From an uncultured Alphaproteobacteria bacterium (GTDB lineage Bacteria > Pseudomonadota > Alphaproteobacteria > Caulobacterales > Parvularculaceae), in contig CADEDN010000015.1 in the NCBI GenBank assembly GCA_902826095.1, positions 16,004-80,003 of the forward strand: DNA of 64,000 nt, read 5' to 3'. The position numbers were made by a program, and so were the translations under genes. Under the pieces are notes generated by a model, which was given only the letters and a program-made list of their open reading frames with translations, was not told the DNA's origin and made no database searches. Of the stretch, positions 40,919 through 49,313 are shown piece after piece. Positions within the stretch are counted from its first letter, which is position 1. Each line of letters starts with the position of its first letter.

Positions 40919-41593
40919 TCAGGCGAAGTCGCGCAGCGCCGCCGCGAATTCGGCGAGTTTTCCGGCGTTCAGCGCATAGCCGCGCTCGCGGTCGCGAAGG
41001 CCGGAGCAGATGTCGACGCCGAAGGGGCGAACGGCGGCGACCGCGCCGGCGACGTTGGCGGGGTTGAGGCCGCCGGCGAGGAACACCGGCCGGCCGCAGG
41101 TCTCGACGACACGGCGCGAGATCGACCAGTCATGGAGATCGCCAGTGCCGCCGAGCGTTCGTATGGCGGCGCTCGGTTTCCCCGAGTCGAGCAGGATCGC
41201 ATCGACCGCTTCGCCGGCGCGGCGCGCTTCGTCGATCGCGCCTTCATCCTCGACATGGACGACCTGAAGGATGCGCAGCGCGGGATGCGCGCGTCGAAGA
41301 AGGGCGTAGGTTTTCGGCGAAGGGCAATCAACGATCTGCACCGTGTTGACGCCGGTCGCCGCGACGTGATCGGCGATCGCTTCTTCGTCGATGCGGCTCG
41401 TCAGCAGCGTCGTCCAGACGCGCGCGCCGTTCCGCGCGTGAACATGCGCTGCAATTTCGGCGATCGCCTCATCATCGATCGGGCCGGGACCGTTCGGCAT
41501 CGCCCCGACAAGCCCGATCGCGAGCGCGCCTGCGGCGATCGCCGCCTCCGCCTCATCGATCGACTGCATGCAGCAGATCTTGAACGGGATCAT
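40919..41593 (-). CDS. TrpF-like (phosphoribosylanthranilate isomerase family) protein
   Basis: A 224-residue TIM-barrel protein of the TrpF family. The general-base Cys is in FKICCMQSIDEA, the catalytic Asp in AILLDSGKP, the phosphate sites in TLGGTGDLHDW, FLAGGLNPANV and VDICSGLRDRERG. Differences from standard TrpF are KICC instead of KICG and SGLR instead of SGxE. TrpF does the third step of tryptophan synthesis, but no trp genes are nearby, so the role may differ. The start overlaps the GNAT stop by four bases (ATGA), so the two are translationally coupled. Confidence 0.8.
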   Translation of the reverse strand: MIPFKICCMQSIDEAEAAIAAGALAIGLVGAMPNGPGPIDDEAIAEIAAHVHARNGARVWTTLLTSRIDEEAIADHVAATGVNTVQIVDCPSPKTYALLRRAHPALRILQVVHVEDEGAIDEARRAGEAVDAILLDSGKPSAAIRTLGGTGDLHDWSISRRVVETCGRPVFLAGGLNPANVAGAVAAVRPFGVDICSGLRDRERGYALNAGKLAEFAAALRDFA

Positions 41594-42114
41594 GGGCGCC
41601 ACGGCCTTGGATCGTCGCGCAACAGGCCGAGGATGACGCTGTCGCGGACGCCGATATGCGTCTCCCAATTGCCGCGCAACACGCCTTCATGGCGAAAGCC
41701 GAGCCTTTCAAAGGTGCGGAGGGACGCAATATTGTCCGGGTCGATGTCGGCAAAGATGCGCCGCGCGCGCTTGATGTCGAATACATTGTCGATCGCCTGC
41801 GCCAGAGCGCGCGCAGCGAGATTCTTCCCGCGCGCCGCCGGGACGATCATGCATGCCGCCTCCCAGACGTCCGCGCGCCTATGGGTGAACAATGAAACAC
41901 GCCCGAGCGCCGGGCCGTCGGCGCTTTCGCAAACCGCCCATGAGGTGTCTTCAACGCCGGTCGTCCATTTTTTGAGCTTCTCGCGCGTCTCGGCGACGGA
42001 TTTGTAGGCCGGCTCCGTCATGTAGCGGCAGCTCTCCTCGTCGCCGAAGATCGCATGCAGCGCCGCAGCGTCGCGGTCGGGATCGAGGGGGCGGAGGTGA
42101 ATTCCAGAAATCAT
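41590..42114 (-). CDS. GNAT-family N-acetyltransferase, RimJ/RimL-like
   Basis: A 174-residue acetyltransferase. It begins IHLRPLDPDRDAAALHAIF, and the acetyl-CoA site is in CMIVPAARGKNLAARALAQAI. The C-terminal NIASLRTFERLGFRHEGVLRG and DSVILGLLRDD are typical of RimJ/RimL enzymes, which acetylate ribosomal or other N-termini. The start at 42114 avoids an atypical Arg-rich leader up to 42255. It is coupled to the TrpF-like gene by a four-base overlap and preceded by a palindromic repeat separating it from infB. Confidence 0.87.
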   Translation of the reverse strand: MISGIHLRPLDPDRDAAALHAIFGDEESCRYMTEPAYKSVAETREKLKKWTTGVEDTSWAVCESADGPALGRVSLFTHRRADVWEAACMIVPAARGKNLAARALAQAIDNVFDIKRARRIFADIDPDNIASLRTFERLGFRHEGVLRGNWETHIGVRDSVILGLLRDDPRPWRP

Positions 42115-42177
42115 TTCGCAAACCGATTCATTCGATCCGGCAAAGCGAGCGAAACCCTGCACTGACTCTCTTGCCGC

Positions 42178-42290
42178 CATCCTTCGTGACGCGCGCCGAG
42201 TGGCGCGCTCCTCAGGATGAGGACTATTCGTGTTACGACAGTAAATCGCCCTCATCTTGAGGAGTCGCGAAGCGGCGTCTCGAAGGATGC
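42178..42290. repeat. Inverted pair of CATCCTTCG-type repeats downstream of infB
   Basis: Two copies of one repeat face each other. The left copy starts CATCCTTCGTGACGC and ends CTCCTCAGGATGAGG; the right copy, read on the other strand, starts CATCCTTCGAGACGC and ends CTCCTCAAGATGAGG. This sequence is a widespread alphaproteobacterial intergenic palindrome. It fills most of the gap between the infB stop and the GNAT gene. Confidence 0.88.
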
Positions 42291-42294
42291 CGCC

Positions 42295-44904
42295 CTACAA
42301 CGTCCTTTGAATCGTCTCCACCGAGAAGCATTCGATGACGTCGCCGACTTTGAGGTCTTCATAGCGCGCAAAGCTCATGCCGCATTCCTGGCCTGAGGGG
42401 ACTTCCTGGACGTCGTCCTTGAAGCGCTTCAATTGCGAGAGCTCGCCCTCGTGGATGACGGTGCCGTCGCGGATGAGACGCACTTTCGCGCCGCGGCGGA
42501 CGAGGCCTTCAGTGACGCGGCAGCCGGCGACCTTTGTCGACTTGCCGACGGTGAAGACTTCGAGGATCTGCGCGTTGCCGAGGAAGGTTTCGCGGATTTC
42601 CGGCTTCAGCATGCCGGAGAGGACGCCCTTGATGTCGTCGATCAGATTGTAGATGATCGAGTAATAGCGGATCTCGACTTTCGATCGCTCAGCTTCGTCG
42701 CGCGCCTGCGCGTTGGCGCGGACGTTGAAGCCGATCACCGGCGCGCCGGATGCGCCAGCCAGAATGACGTCCGATTCCGAGATCGCGCCGACCCCGGTGT
42801 GAAGGACTTTGACCCGCACTTCGGTTGTCGACAGTTTTTCGAGGCTGCCGACGATCGCTTCGACCGAGCCTTGAACGTCGCCCTTGATGACGAGCGGCAG
42901 CTCCTTGATTTCGGCGTCCTGAAGCTGCGCCATCATCTGCTCGAGCGAGGTGCCCGAGGATTTGGCGGAGGCCTTTTCGCGACGCTTTCGTCCGCGGAAA
43001 TCGGCGACTTCGCGCGCGCGCGCTTCCGATTCGACGACGACGAACTGGTCGCCGGGTTCGGGAACGCCGTTAAGACCGAGCATTTCGACCGGCATCGCGG
43101 GGCCGGCGTCGGCGATCGTCTCGCCCTTGTCATTGGCGAGAAGCCGCACGCGCCCCCATTCCGAACCGACGACGACGATGTCGCCGCGCTTTAGCGTGCC
43201 GCGTTCGACGAGGAGCGTGGCGACCGACCCGCGGCCCTTGTCGAGACGCGCCTCGACGACCGAGCCTTCGGCGCTGCGCTGCGGATTGGCCCTGAGGTCC
43301 AAAAGCTCCGACTGCAGAAGAATGGCGTCGAGGAGACCCTCGAGATTGATCTTCTTCAACGCCGAGACTTCGACGTCCTGCACTTCGCCGCCAAGACCCT
43401 CGACCTGGATCTCGTATTGCAGAAGATCGGTGCGGACCTTCTGGGCGTTGGCGGACGGCTTGTCGATCTTGTTGATCGCGACGATGATTGGAACGCTGGC
43501 GGCCTTGGCGTGATTGATCGCTTCGACGGTCTGCGGCATGATCGAATCGTCGGCGGCGACGACGAGGATGACGATGTCCGTCACTTTCGCGCCGCGCGCG
43601 CGCATCTGGGTGAAGGCGGCGTGGCCCGGCGTGTCGAGGAAGGTGATCTTGCGGCCGTCTTTCACGGTCACCTGATAGGCGCCGATATGCTGGGTGATGC
43701 CGCCCGCCTCGCCCGCGACGACGTTTGTCTGGCGGAGCGCGTCGAGCAGCGAGGTCTTGCCGTGATCGACATGGCCCATGATGGTGACGACCGGCGGGCG
43801 CTGCATGAGCGCGCCTTCGATGTCGGCGCCGCCGCTCAAGCCCTCTTCGACGTCGGCCTCGGCGACGCGCTTTACGGCGTGGCCGAGATCGGTGACGATC
43901 AGTTCGGCGGTGTCGGCGTCGAGGATTGAATTCGCCGTCACCATCTGGCCCTGTTTCATCAGTTCCCGGATGAGATCGACGCCGCGCATCGCCATGCGCT
44001 GGGCGAGATCCTGGACGGTGATCGTCTCAGGAATGACGACTTCGCGCACGACCGCCGGCGCAAGGCCGCGCTGCTGGCGGGCGAGTTTTTCGCGTTCGCG
44101 CGCGCGCTTGACCGACGCGAGGGAGCGCTGGCGATCGTCGTCATCGAGCGCGTTCGCGATGGTGAGGCGGCCGGCCCTGCGGCGCGGCGCTTCCTTGGCG
44201 GCGTTCTCGCGCTCGCTCTTGTCGAGAAGCTGCTTGCGCTTCGTTTTGAGGCGCCCGCCGAGCTTGGCGAGCGGATTGTCGGCGTCAGCTTCGGCGGCAG
44301 GTTTTGTTTCTTCCGCTTTCGTCTTGCCTTTGGAATCGGCCTTGGCGGCGGCGCGGCGCTTTCTTTCTTCTTCTTCTTCTTCGAGCGCCCGGCGCGCGCG
44401 CTCTTCCGCCTTGCGGCGATCGGCGTTCTCGCGCTCGCGTTTTCCTTCTTCTTCGGAAAGGCGCGCGCGTTCGGCCTCAAGGCGCGTCATCTCTTCCGTT
44501 TCGCGCGCTTCCCTGTCCTTGCGCTCAATTTCGTCGCGTTTCTTGCGGACTTCCTCGTCCTTGCGCGCCTGGACGAGCGCGGCGGCGCGCGCGGTTTTTT
44601 CATCCTCGGAAAGCGTTCTGAGAACGTTCGGCTGGGACTTGCGCGGATCGGGCGCCGCGGCCTTGGTTTCGGGCGGTTTCGCGGCGGCGGTCTCGCGCTT
44701 TGGCGCTTCGGCTTCGACCGGCGCTTCATCTTCTTTCTTGACGCCGAACACGCGACGCTTTTTCGTCTCGACGACGACGGTCTTCGAGCGGCCATGGCTG
44801 AAGCTCTGCTTCACCGCGCCCATTTCCGGGCGTCGGATTGAAAGCGGCCGCCTCTCCGGCTTGGCGCTGTCGCCTGAGTTTCTTTCGACGTCGTCGGTCA
44901 TCAA
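42295..44904 (-). CDS. infB: Translation initiation factor IF-2
   Basis: An 869-residue GTPase that places initiator tRNA on the 30S subunit. The N-terminal 300 residues are a highly charged Glu/Arg/Ala coiled coil. The IF2-N region follows ([25 protein letters not shown]). The G domain has [17 protein letters not shown] and NKIDKP, and domains II-IV end [10 protein letters not shown]. It sits after ylxR in the rimP-nusA-ylxR-infB cluster; the 147-base gap before it has no gene. Confidence 0.98.
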   Translation of the reverse strand: MMTDDVERNSGDSAKPERRPLSIRRPEMGAVKQSFSHGRSKTVVVETKKRRVFGVKKEDEAPVEAEAPKRETAAAKPPETKAAAPDPRKSQPNVLRTLSEDEKTARAAALVQARKDEEVRKKRDEIERKDREARETEEMTRLEAERARLSEEEGKRERENADRRKAEERARRALEEEEEERKRRAAAKADSKGKTKAEETKPAAEADADNPLAKLGGRLKTKRKQLLDKSERENAAKEAPRRRAGRLTIANALDDDDRQRSLASVKRAREREKLARQQRGLAPAVVREVVIPETITVQDLAQRMAMRGVDLIRELMKQGQMVTANSILDADTAELIVTDLGHAVKRVAEADVEEGLSGGADIEGALMQRPPVVTIMGHVDHGKTSLLDALRQTNVVAGEAGGITQHIGAYQVTVKDGRKITFLDTPGHAAFTQMRARGAKVTDIVILVVAADDSIMPQTVEAINHAKAASVPIIVAINKIDKPSANAQKVRTDLLQYEIQVEGLGGEVQDVEVSALKKINLEGLLDAILLQSELLDLRANPQRSAEGSVVEARLDKGRGSVATLLVERGTLKRGDIVVVGSEWGRVRLLANDKGETIADAGPAMPVEMLGLNGVPEPGDQFVVVESEARAREVADFRGRKRREKASAKSSGTSLEQMMAQLQDAEIKELPLVIKGDVQGSVEAIVGSLEKLSTTEVRVKVLHTGVGAISESDVILAGASGAPVIGFNVRANAQARDEAERSKVEIRYYSIIYNLIDDIKGVLSGMLKPEIRETFLGNAQILEVFTVGKSTKVAGCRVTEGLVRRGAKVRLIRDGTVIHEGELSQLKRFKDDVQEVPSGQECGMSFARYEDLKVGDVIECFSVETIQRTL

Positions 44905-45051
44905 ATCTCCGTTCCCGCCGCAATCGGCGGACTTTCCTGAAAGGCGGCGTCAAACGCCGCCCCCTGAAAGCGGCCTTGGACATAACGCCCAACGCCGCCC
45001 CGGTCTACCTGGAACTCGCCGCGATCCGGCGGCGATCCCTTTCATTGCCTT

Positions 45052-45663
45052 TCAGTCAGGCGCTGCGCGAAACCCCTGAAGGCGCGTCGCTTCCCGAATG
45101 AACCTTTGCGCCGCTGCGCCTTTCTTCAGCGCCGCATGGCGCACGCCGTCCTTCCCGAACGCGGCCGAGAGCGCGGCGCTGTCGAAAGCGCGACACTGAA
45201 AGACAGTCTCGCCAAGCCTTGCGAGCTTGTCGCGGCCGTCATCGGCCGCATCGGACGCGGCAAGGAGGACGGCGGCTTTCCCATCGGCAAGGACCTTCTT
45301 CACCTGGTCGAAGCCGAGCACCGCGTCGCCCGTCCGGCGTGCGAGGCCGAGCGCGTCGAGCGCGCGGCGGTGAAGGCCCGACTCGACGATCTCGATCAGG
45401 CCTTCCGGCGCTTTCGCCTCCCGCTTGAAGGCGCGCGTGAAGAGCCCTTTCGCCAGAGCCCGTTCAAGCGCGGCGCGATCGGCGCTGACCCAGGCGCCCC
45501 TGCCGCCAAGCTTTTCGGCGAAGTCCGGGGTTACGAGCCCGTGCGGCGACAGCGCAAAACGAATGAGCCCGGCGGGCGGGGATGCGCCGCCGCCGGCGAT
45601 GCAGGTCCGCGTCCGCTCATCGGACGCGGCCTCGTCAACATCATGCTCAAGCGCCTGGTCCAG
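45052..45663 (-). CDS. ylxR: YlxR (DUF448) - L7Ae-like RNA-binding protein, CTG start
   Basis: A 203-residue protein in the usual place between nusA and infB. The YlxR part reads ERTRTCIAGGG, LIRFALSP, GRGAWVSADRAALERALAKG. The L7Ae/L30e-like part follows (LDALGLARRTGDAVLGFDQV to AAVLLAASDAADDGRDKL). In this frame there is no ATG, GTG or TTG upstream of the YlxR domain: an in-frame TGA lies at about 45676, and the first GTG is at 45321, inside the domain. The best start is CTG at 45661-45663, with GGGAG six bases upstream; it overlaps the nusA end by 17 bases. YlxR proteins bind RNA and affect transcription/translation; the details are not settled. Confidence 0.82.
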   Translation of the reverse strand: MDQALEHDVDEAASDERTRTCIAGGGASPPAGLIRFALSPHGLVTPDFAEKLGGRGAWVSADRAALERALAKGLFTRAFKREAKAPEGLIEIVESGLHRRALDALGLARRTGDAVLGFDQVKKVLADGKAAVLLAASDAADDGRDKLARLGETVFQCRAFDSAALSAAFGKDGVRHAALKKGAAAQRFIREATRLQGFRAAPD

Positions 45664-47287
45664 CTGTTGCTCCCATCAACGCCTGCGCGGCTGCCGCTTC
45701 GGCGGCGGCGGCCTCGGCGGCGGCATTGTCAAGGTCTTCCTGCGTCACCCATCCAGCGACGATGCGCGCGCGCATGATGAAGTCCTCGGCGTCCTCAGGC
45801 TTCAGCTTGAAGCTTTCAAGAACGCCGTCATAGTGCTTCTTCTCGCCGTCGACGCGTTCGGTCCAGCCGACGAGGTCGTCGGTGACGCAACCCGCGAAAT
45901 CCTCGACGGTTTTGATTCCCGCCTCGCCTAGCGCGACGATCATCTTGAGATCGAGCCCCTCGATCGCGACGAGGGCGTCTTCAACGCCAAGTTCCTTGCG
46001 GCGCGCGTCGAGCTTTTTCTTTTCCTCTTCGAGCCAATCCCGCGCGCGGGCCTGAAGCTCGGAGGCGGTGTCCTCGTCGAGGCCTTCGATTTCCGTCAGG
46101 TCCTCAACATCGACAAGCGCCAGCTCCTCGATCTTGGCGAAGCCTTCCGACACGAGAAGGCCCGCCATCATGTCGTCGACGTCGAGCGCCTGCATGAAAA
46201 GTTCGGACCGCACGCGGAATTCTTCCTGGCGCTTGGTCGATTCCTCGACCTCGGTCATGATGTCGATCTCAAATCCGGTAAGCTGCGAGGCGAGCCGCAC
46301 ATTCTGGCCGCGTCGGCCGATCGCGAGCGACAATTGCTCGTCCGGCACCACGACTTCGATGCGGTCGAGTTCCTCGTCGAGAACGACCTTGGTGACTTCC
46401 GCCGGCGCGAGCGCGTTGACGACGAAGGTCGCGGGGTCGGGCGACCACGGCACGATGTCGATCTTTTCGCCGCCAAGCTCATTGACGACGGCCTGAACGC
46501 GGCTGCCGCGCATGCCGACGCAGGCGCCGACCGGGTCGATCGATGAATCGTTAGACATGACGCCGATCTTGGCCCGGCTGCCGGGGTCTCGCGCGACCGC
46601 CTTGATCTCGATGACGCCGTCATAGACTTCCGGCACTTCCTGTTCGAAGAGCTTGGCCATGAACTGCGGATGCGATCGCGACAGAAAGATCTGCGGCCCG
46701 CGCGCCTCGCGGCGGACGTCCATGATGTAGGAGCGGAGGCGATCGCCGTTGCGGTAATTTTCTCTCGGCAGCTGCTGATCGCGGCGGACGACCGCCTCGG
46801 CCCTGCCGAGATCGACGATGACATGCCCGTATTCGACGCGCTTGATGATGCCGTTGATGATTTCGCCGACGCGGTCTTTGAAGTCCGCATACTGACGGTC
46901 GCGCTCGGCGTCCCTCACCTTCTGGGTGATGACCTGTTTCGCCGACATCGCCGCGACGCGGCCGAACTCGATCGGCGGCAAGGGCTCGGAGATGAAGGCG
47001 CCGATTTCGGCTTCCGGGTTTTTCTGCAGCGCTTCTTTCAGCGTGATTTGCGTTGAATCGTTCTCGATCGTCTCGACGACTTCGAGAAGCCGCCACAACC
47101 GCGTCTCGCCGGTCGCCGGATTGATTTCGGCCTTGACGTTCGTTTCATGCCCGTAGCGCGAGCGCGCGGCCCTTGCCAGCGCGTCCTCCATCGCGTCGAT
47201 GACGAGCGCCTTGTCGATCGACTTTTCGCGCGCGACGGCGTCGGCGATCTGGATGAGCTCAAGCTTGTTGGCGCTAACGGCGTTCAT
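45647..47287 (-). CDS. nusA: Transcription termination/antitermination protein NusA
   Basis: A 546-residue NusA. Order: N-terminal polymerase-binding domain (LELIQIADAVAREKSIDK), S1 (INGIIKRVEYGHVIVDLGRAEAV), KH1 (DPVGACVGMRGSRVQAVVNELGGEKIDIV), KH2 (LAIGRRGQNVRLASQLTGFEIDI), then two C-terminal helix-hairpin-helix acidic repeats (LLVSEGFAKIEELALVDVE and IVALGEAGIKTVEDFAG). The C-terminus is Ala-rich. Its start overlaps rimP by four bases, and ylxR starts inside its 3' end. Confidence 0.98.
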   Translation of the reverse strand: MNAVSANKLELIQIADAVAREKSIDKALVIDAMEDALARAARSRYGHETNVKAEINPATGETRLWRLLEVVETIENDSTQITLKEALQKNPEAEIGAFISEPLPPIEFGRVAAMSAKQVITQKVRDAERDRQYADFKDRVGEIINGIIKRVEYGHVIVDLGRAEAVVRRDQQLPRENYRNGDRLRSYIMDVRREARGPQIFLSRSHPQFMAKLFEQEVPEVYDGVIEIKAVARDPGSRAKIGVMSNDSSIDPVGACVGMRGSRVQAVVNELGGEKIDIVPWSPDPATFVVNALAPAEVTKVVLDEELDRIEVVVPDEQLSLAIGRRGQNVRLASQLTGFEIDIMTEVEESTKRQEEFRVRSELFMQALDVDDMMAGLLVSEGFAKIEELALVDVEDLTEIEGLDEDTASELQARARDWLEEEKKKLDARRKELGVEDALVAIEGLDLKMIVALGEAGIKTVEDFAGCVTDDLVGWTERVDGEKKHYDGVLESFKLKPEDAEDFIMRARIVAGWVTQEDLDNAAAEAAAAEAAAAQALMGATAGPGA

Positions 47288-47838
47288 TGAATCTCTCCGC
47301 GGTCTTCATGTCGGGGGTCCTCATGGTTCTTCTCTTTCATCGCGTTCTTCGCCGCCTTGAGGCTTTGCCGGATCAGATCGTCCGTCAGCGACAGCTTCGC
47401 CGACAGGACGAAGGCGAACGGGATCAGGGCCGTTTCTTCCTCGCCTTCGAGGTCGAGGCAGATATTGTCGCCGTCGACGCCGGCGAGAACGCCCTTGAAT
47501 TTCTTGCGGCCCTCGATCATCCGGTCGAGTTCGATCTTCGCCTCATAGCCTTGCCAGTCGTGATAGTCTTTAAGGCGCACCAGCGGGCGGTCGATGCCGG
47601 GCGAGGAGACCTCAAGCCGGTAGGGACCGGCGATCGGGTCCTTCTCCTCGAGGATCGGCGAGATTGCGCGCGAGAGTTTCGCGCAATCTTCCGCCGACAT
47701 CGTATGATCGGCGCGCTCGGCCATGATCTGCAGCGTTTTGACGTCCTTGCCGGTGATCTTGACGCGCACGAGTTCAAAGCCCGCCGACGAGATCGCGGCG
47801 GCGACAAGTTCTTCAATGCGCTCCTCAAGGACGGACAT
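47284..47838 (-). CDS. rimP: Ribosome maturation factor RimP
   Basis: A 184-residue RimP, required for 30S maturation. The first domain contains AAISSAGFELVRVKITGKD and the conserved core AGPYRLEVSSPGIDRPLVRLKDYHDW; the SH3-like C-terminal domain follows (FKGVLAGVDGDNICLDLEGE). The C-terminal tail is Lys/Glu/His-rich. Its stop overlaps nusA by four bases. It is the first gene of the cluster; a terminator-like hairpin with U-tract lies 28 bases upstream. Confidence 0.95.
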   Translation of the reverse strand: MSVLEERIEELVAAAISSAGFELVRVKITGKDVKTLQIMAERADHTMSAEDCAKLSRAISPILEEKDPIAGPYRLEVSSPGIDRPLVRLKDYHDWQGYEAKIELDRMIEGRKKFKGVLAGVDGDNICLDLEGEEETALIPFAFVLSAKLSLTDDLIRQSLKAAKNAMKEKNHEDPRHEDRGEIQ

Positions 47839-47865
47839 CAGGCGCCAGCGGCTTCAAAGCGGAAC

Positions 47866-47894
47866 AAAAAAGCGGGCCCCGTCGGAGCCCGCTT
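47866..47894 (-). promoter_or_regulatory. Terminator-like hairpin in the rimP leader (attenuator candidate)
   Basis: Read on the minus strand, AAGCGGGC / GCCCGCTT with a nine-base loop is followed by six T residues at 47871-47866, ending 27 bases before the rimP ATG. No minus-strand gene lies upstream for it to terminate, and on the plus strand there is no matching T-run. It therefore looks like a leader attenuator of rimP-nusA-infB. NusA autoregulation would fit but is inference. Confidence 0.6.
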
Positions 47895-48138
47895 TCGAAA
47901 ATCTCGAATGCGTTTGGGCGCTATATAGGCCTCCGGGGGCGGTTTGTCACGCCCCAAACGCGCCGCGCCGCGATCGCTCGCCGCCCGCTTTCGTGGCCCG
48001 AAAACAACGCCCGTTCGCCCTCACGCGCGGGATGGCTGGATTTTGCCGTCCGGGTAGGCGAAAGTCGGCGCAACTGGGGTCAGAGGGGTCCGACCGGGGC
48101 GCAGTCCTGGGGCGGACGGCAATTAGGGGTCGATTTTC

Positions 48139-48639
48139 ATGTTTGGTCGTCTATTGGCGCTCATCGCTGGCGCCGCGCTCGCCGTCGCCGCTTCGCAAGG
48201 GCCCGCCTTCACCGATCAATATGTCCAGAACCTCACCGGCCGGATCGACGAGCTTCGCCCGATCGTCGAGGAATTCGACGCCAAGGTCACCGAATATAAT
48301 TATACGCGAGCGACGGCGATGGCTGAATGCTCGACCGCAGAAGGCTTGCTGGACGCGCTTTGTTCTACATACGAAACTGTCGTTGAGCGATACGAGATGC
48401 TGGTCGCCCATATGGCGGCGCTGAACGCCGCCTCGATCTGGACGCGCCCGCTTGTCCTCGCAAGGACCTATAAGAAGGACATCGCCGAGAGCGTCTATTC
48501 CGTCTTCAAACCGGCGGTCCCGGCGACACCCGAGGGCTTCGCCTATGGCGGCGGCGGCTTCCTCGCCGGGTTCCTCGCGCTGTCGATCGTGTTCGGGATT
48601 TTTGGCGGCCTCCTCGGCGGCGGACGCCGATACGCGTAA
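48139..48639 (+). CDS. DUF2937 family membrane protein
   Basis: A 166-residue protein. The N-terminal helix (LLALIAGAALAVAASQG) is followed by FTDQYVQNLTGRIDELRPIVEEFD, the DUF2937 signature, and a long helical segment. A C-terminal glycine-rich transmembrane helix closes it (FLAGFLALSIVFGIFGGLLGG). The function is unknown; the fold resembles a hairpin with two membrane helices. It is divergent from rimP, and the GST gene starts 35 bases downstream. Confidence 0.85.
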   Translation: MFGRLLALIAGAALAVAASQGPAFTDQYVQNLTGRIDELRPIVEEFDAKVTEYNYTRATAMAECSTAEGLLDALCSTYETVVERYEMLVAHMAALNAASIWTRPLVLARTYKKDIAESVYSVFKPAVPATPEGFAYGGGGFLAGFLALSIVFGIFGGLLGGGRRYA

Positions 48640-48674
48640 AGAAGGACGACGCAGTCCCTCGAAAGGTCGCCACT

Positions 48675-49313
48675 CTGTACACGCTGCACTATTCGTCCGG
48701 CGCCGCCAGTTTCGCCGTCCACTGGATGCTGATCGAGACCGGCGCGGCGTTTGAACTGGTCGCGGTCGATCTCGAAAAGCGCGAGCACAAGAGCGCGGCC
48801 TATCTGAAACTCAATCCATCAGGTCTTGTGCCGACGCTCGTCGTCGACGGCGAGCCGTTCACCGAGACGGCGGCGATCTTGATGTGGCTCGCCGAGCAGC
48901 ACAAGGAAGCCGGATTTGATGTCGCCCCGGGCGACAGGCTGCGGCGGCGATATCTCCAGCTGATGCTCTTCCTCGCGAACACGCTGCAGCCCGCTTACCG
49001 GCTCTATTTCTATCCGGCAGAAGCCGCGGGCGCCGCCAATGAGGCCGCCGCGAAGGGCATGGCCTGCGCGCGGGTCGAAGCTGCGTGGACGATGATTGAC
49101 GCGCAGCTTGCTGACGGACGCGCGTTTCTTCTTGGCGACAAGATGACGGCGCCGGATTTCCTGGCGACAATGCTGGCGCGCTGGTCGCGCAATATGCCCA
49201 AACCGGCGGATCGCTGGCCTCATATCGGCGCCTATGTCGCGCGGATGAAAATGCGGGACGGGCTTAAGGAAGTTCACCGCCGCGAGGGGCTGACGGAGTG
49301 GATATCGGCCTAG
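48675..49313 (+). CDS. Glutathione S-transferase family protein, CTG start
   Basis: A 212-residue GST. The N-terminal thioredoxin-like domain is YTLHYSSGAASFAVHWMLIE, LKLNPSGLVPTLVVDG and FTETAAILMWLAE; the helical C-terminal domain includes FLLGDKMTAPDFLATMLARW. The first ATG (48726) lies inside the first helix and would remove strand 1 and the active-site loop. The CTG at 48675 is exactly where family members start (M-Y-T-L-H-Y-S), with AAAGG eight bases upstream, so CTG is the likely start. Its 3' end overlaps the convergent sulfotransferase by four bases. Confidence 0.82.
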   Translation: MYTLHYSSGAASFAVHWMLIETGAAFELVAVDLEKREHKSAAYLKLNPSGLVPTLVVDGEPFTETAAILMWLAEQHKEAGFDVAPGDRLRRRYLQLMLFLANTLQPAYRLYFYPAEAAGAANEAAAKGMACARVEAAWTMIDAQLADGRAFLLGDKMTAPDFLATMLARWSRNMPKPADRWPHIGAYVARMKMRDGLKEVHRREGLTEWISA

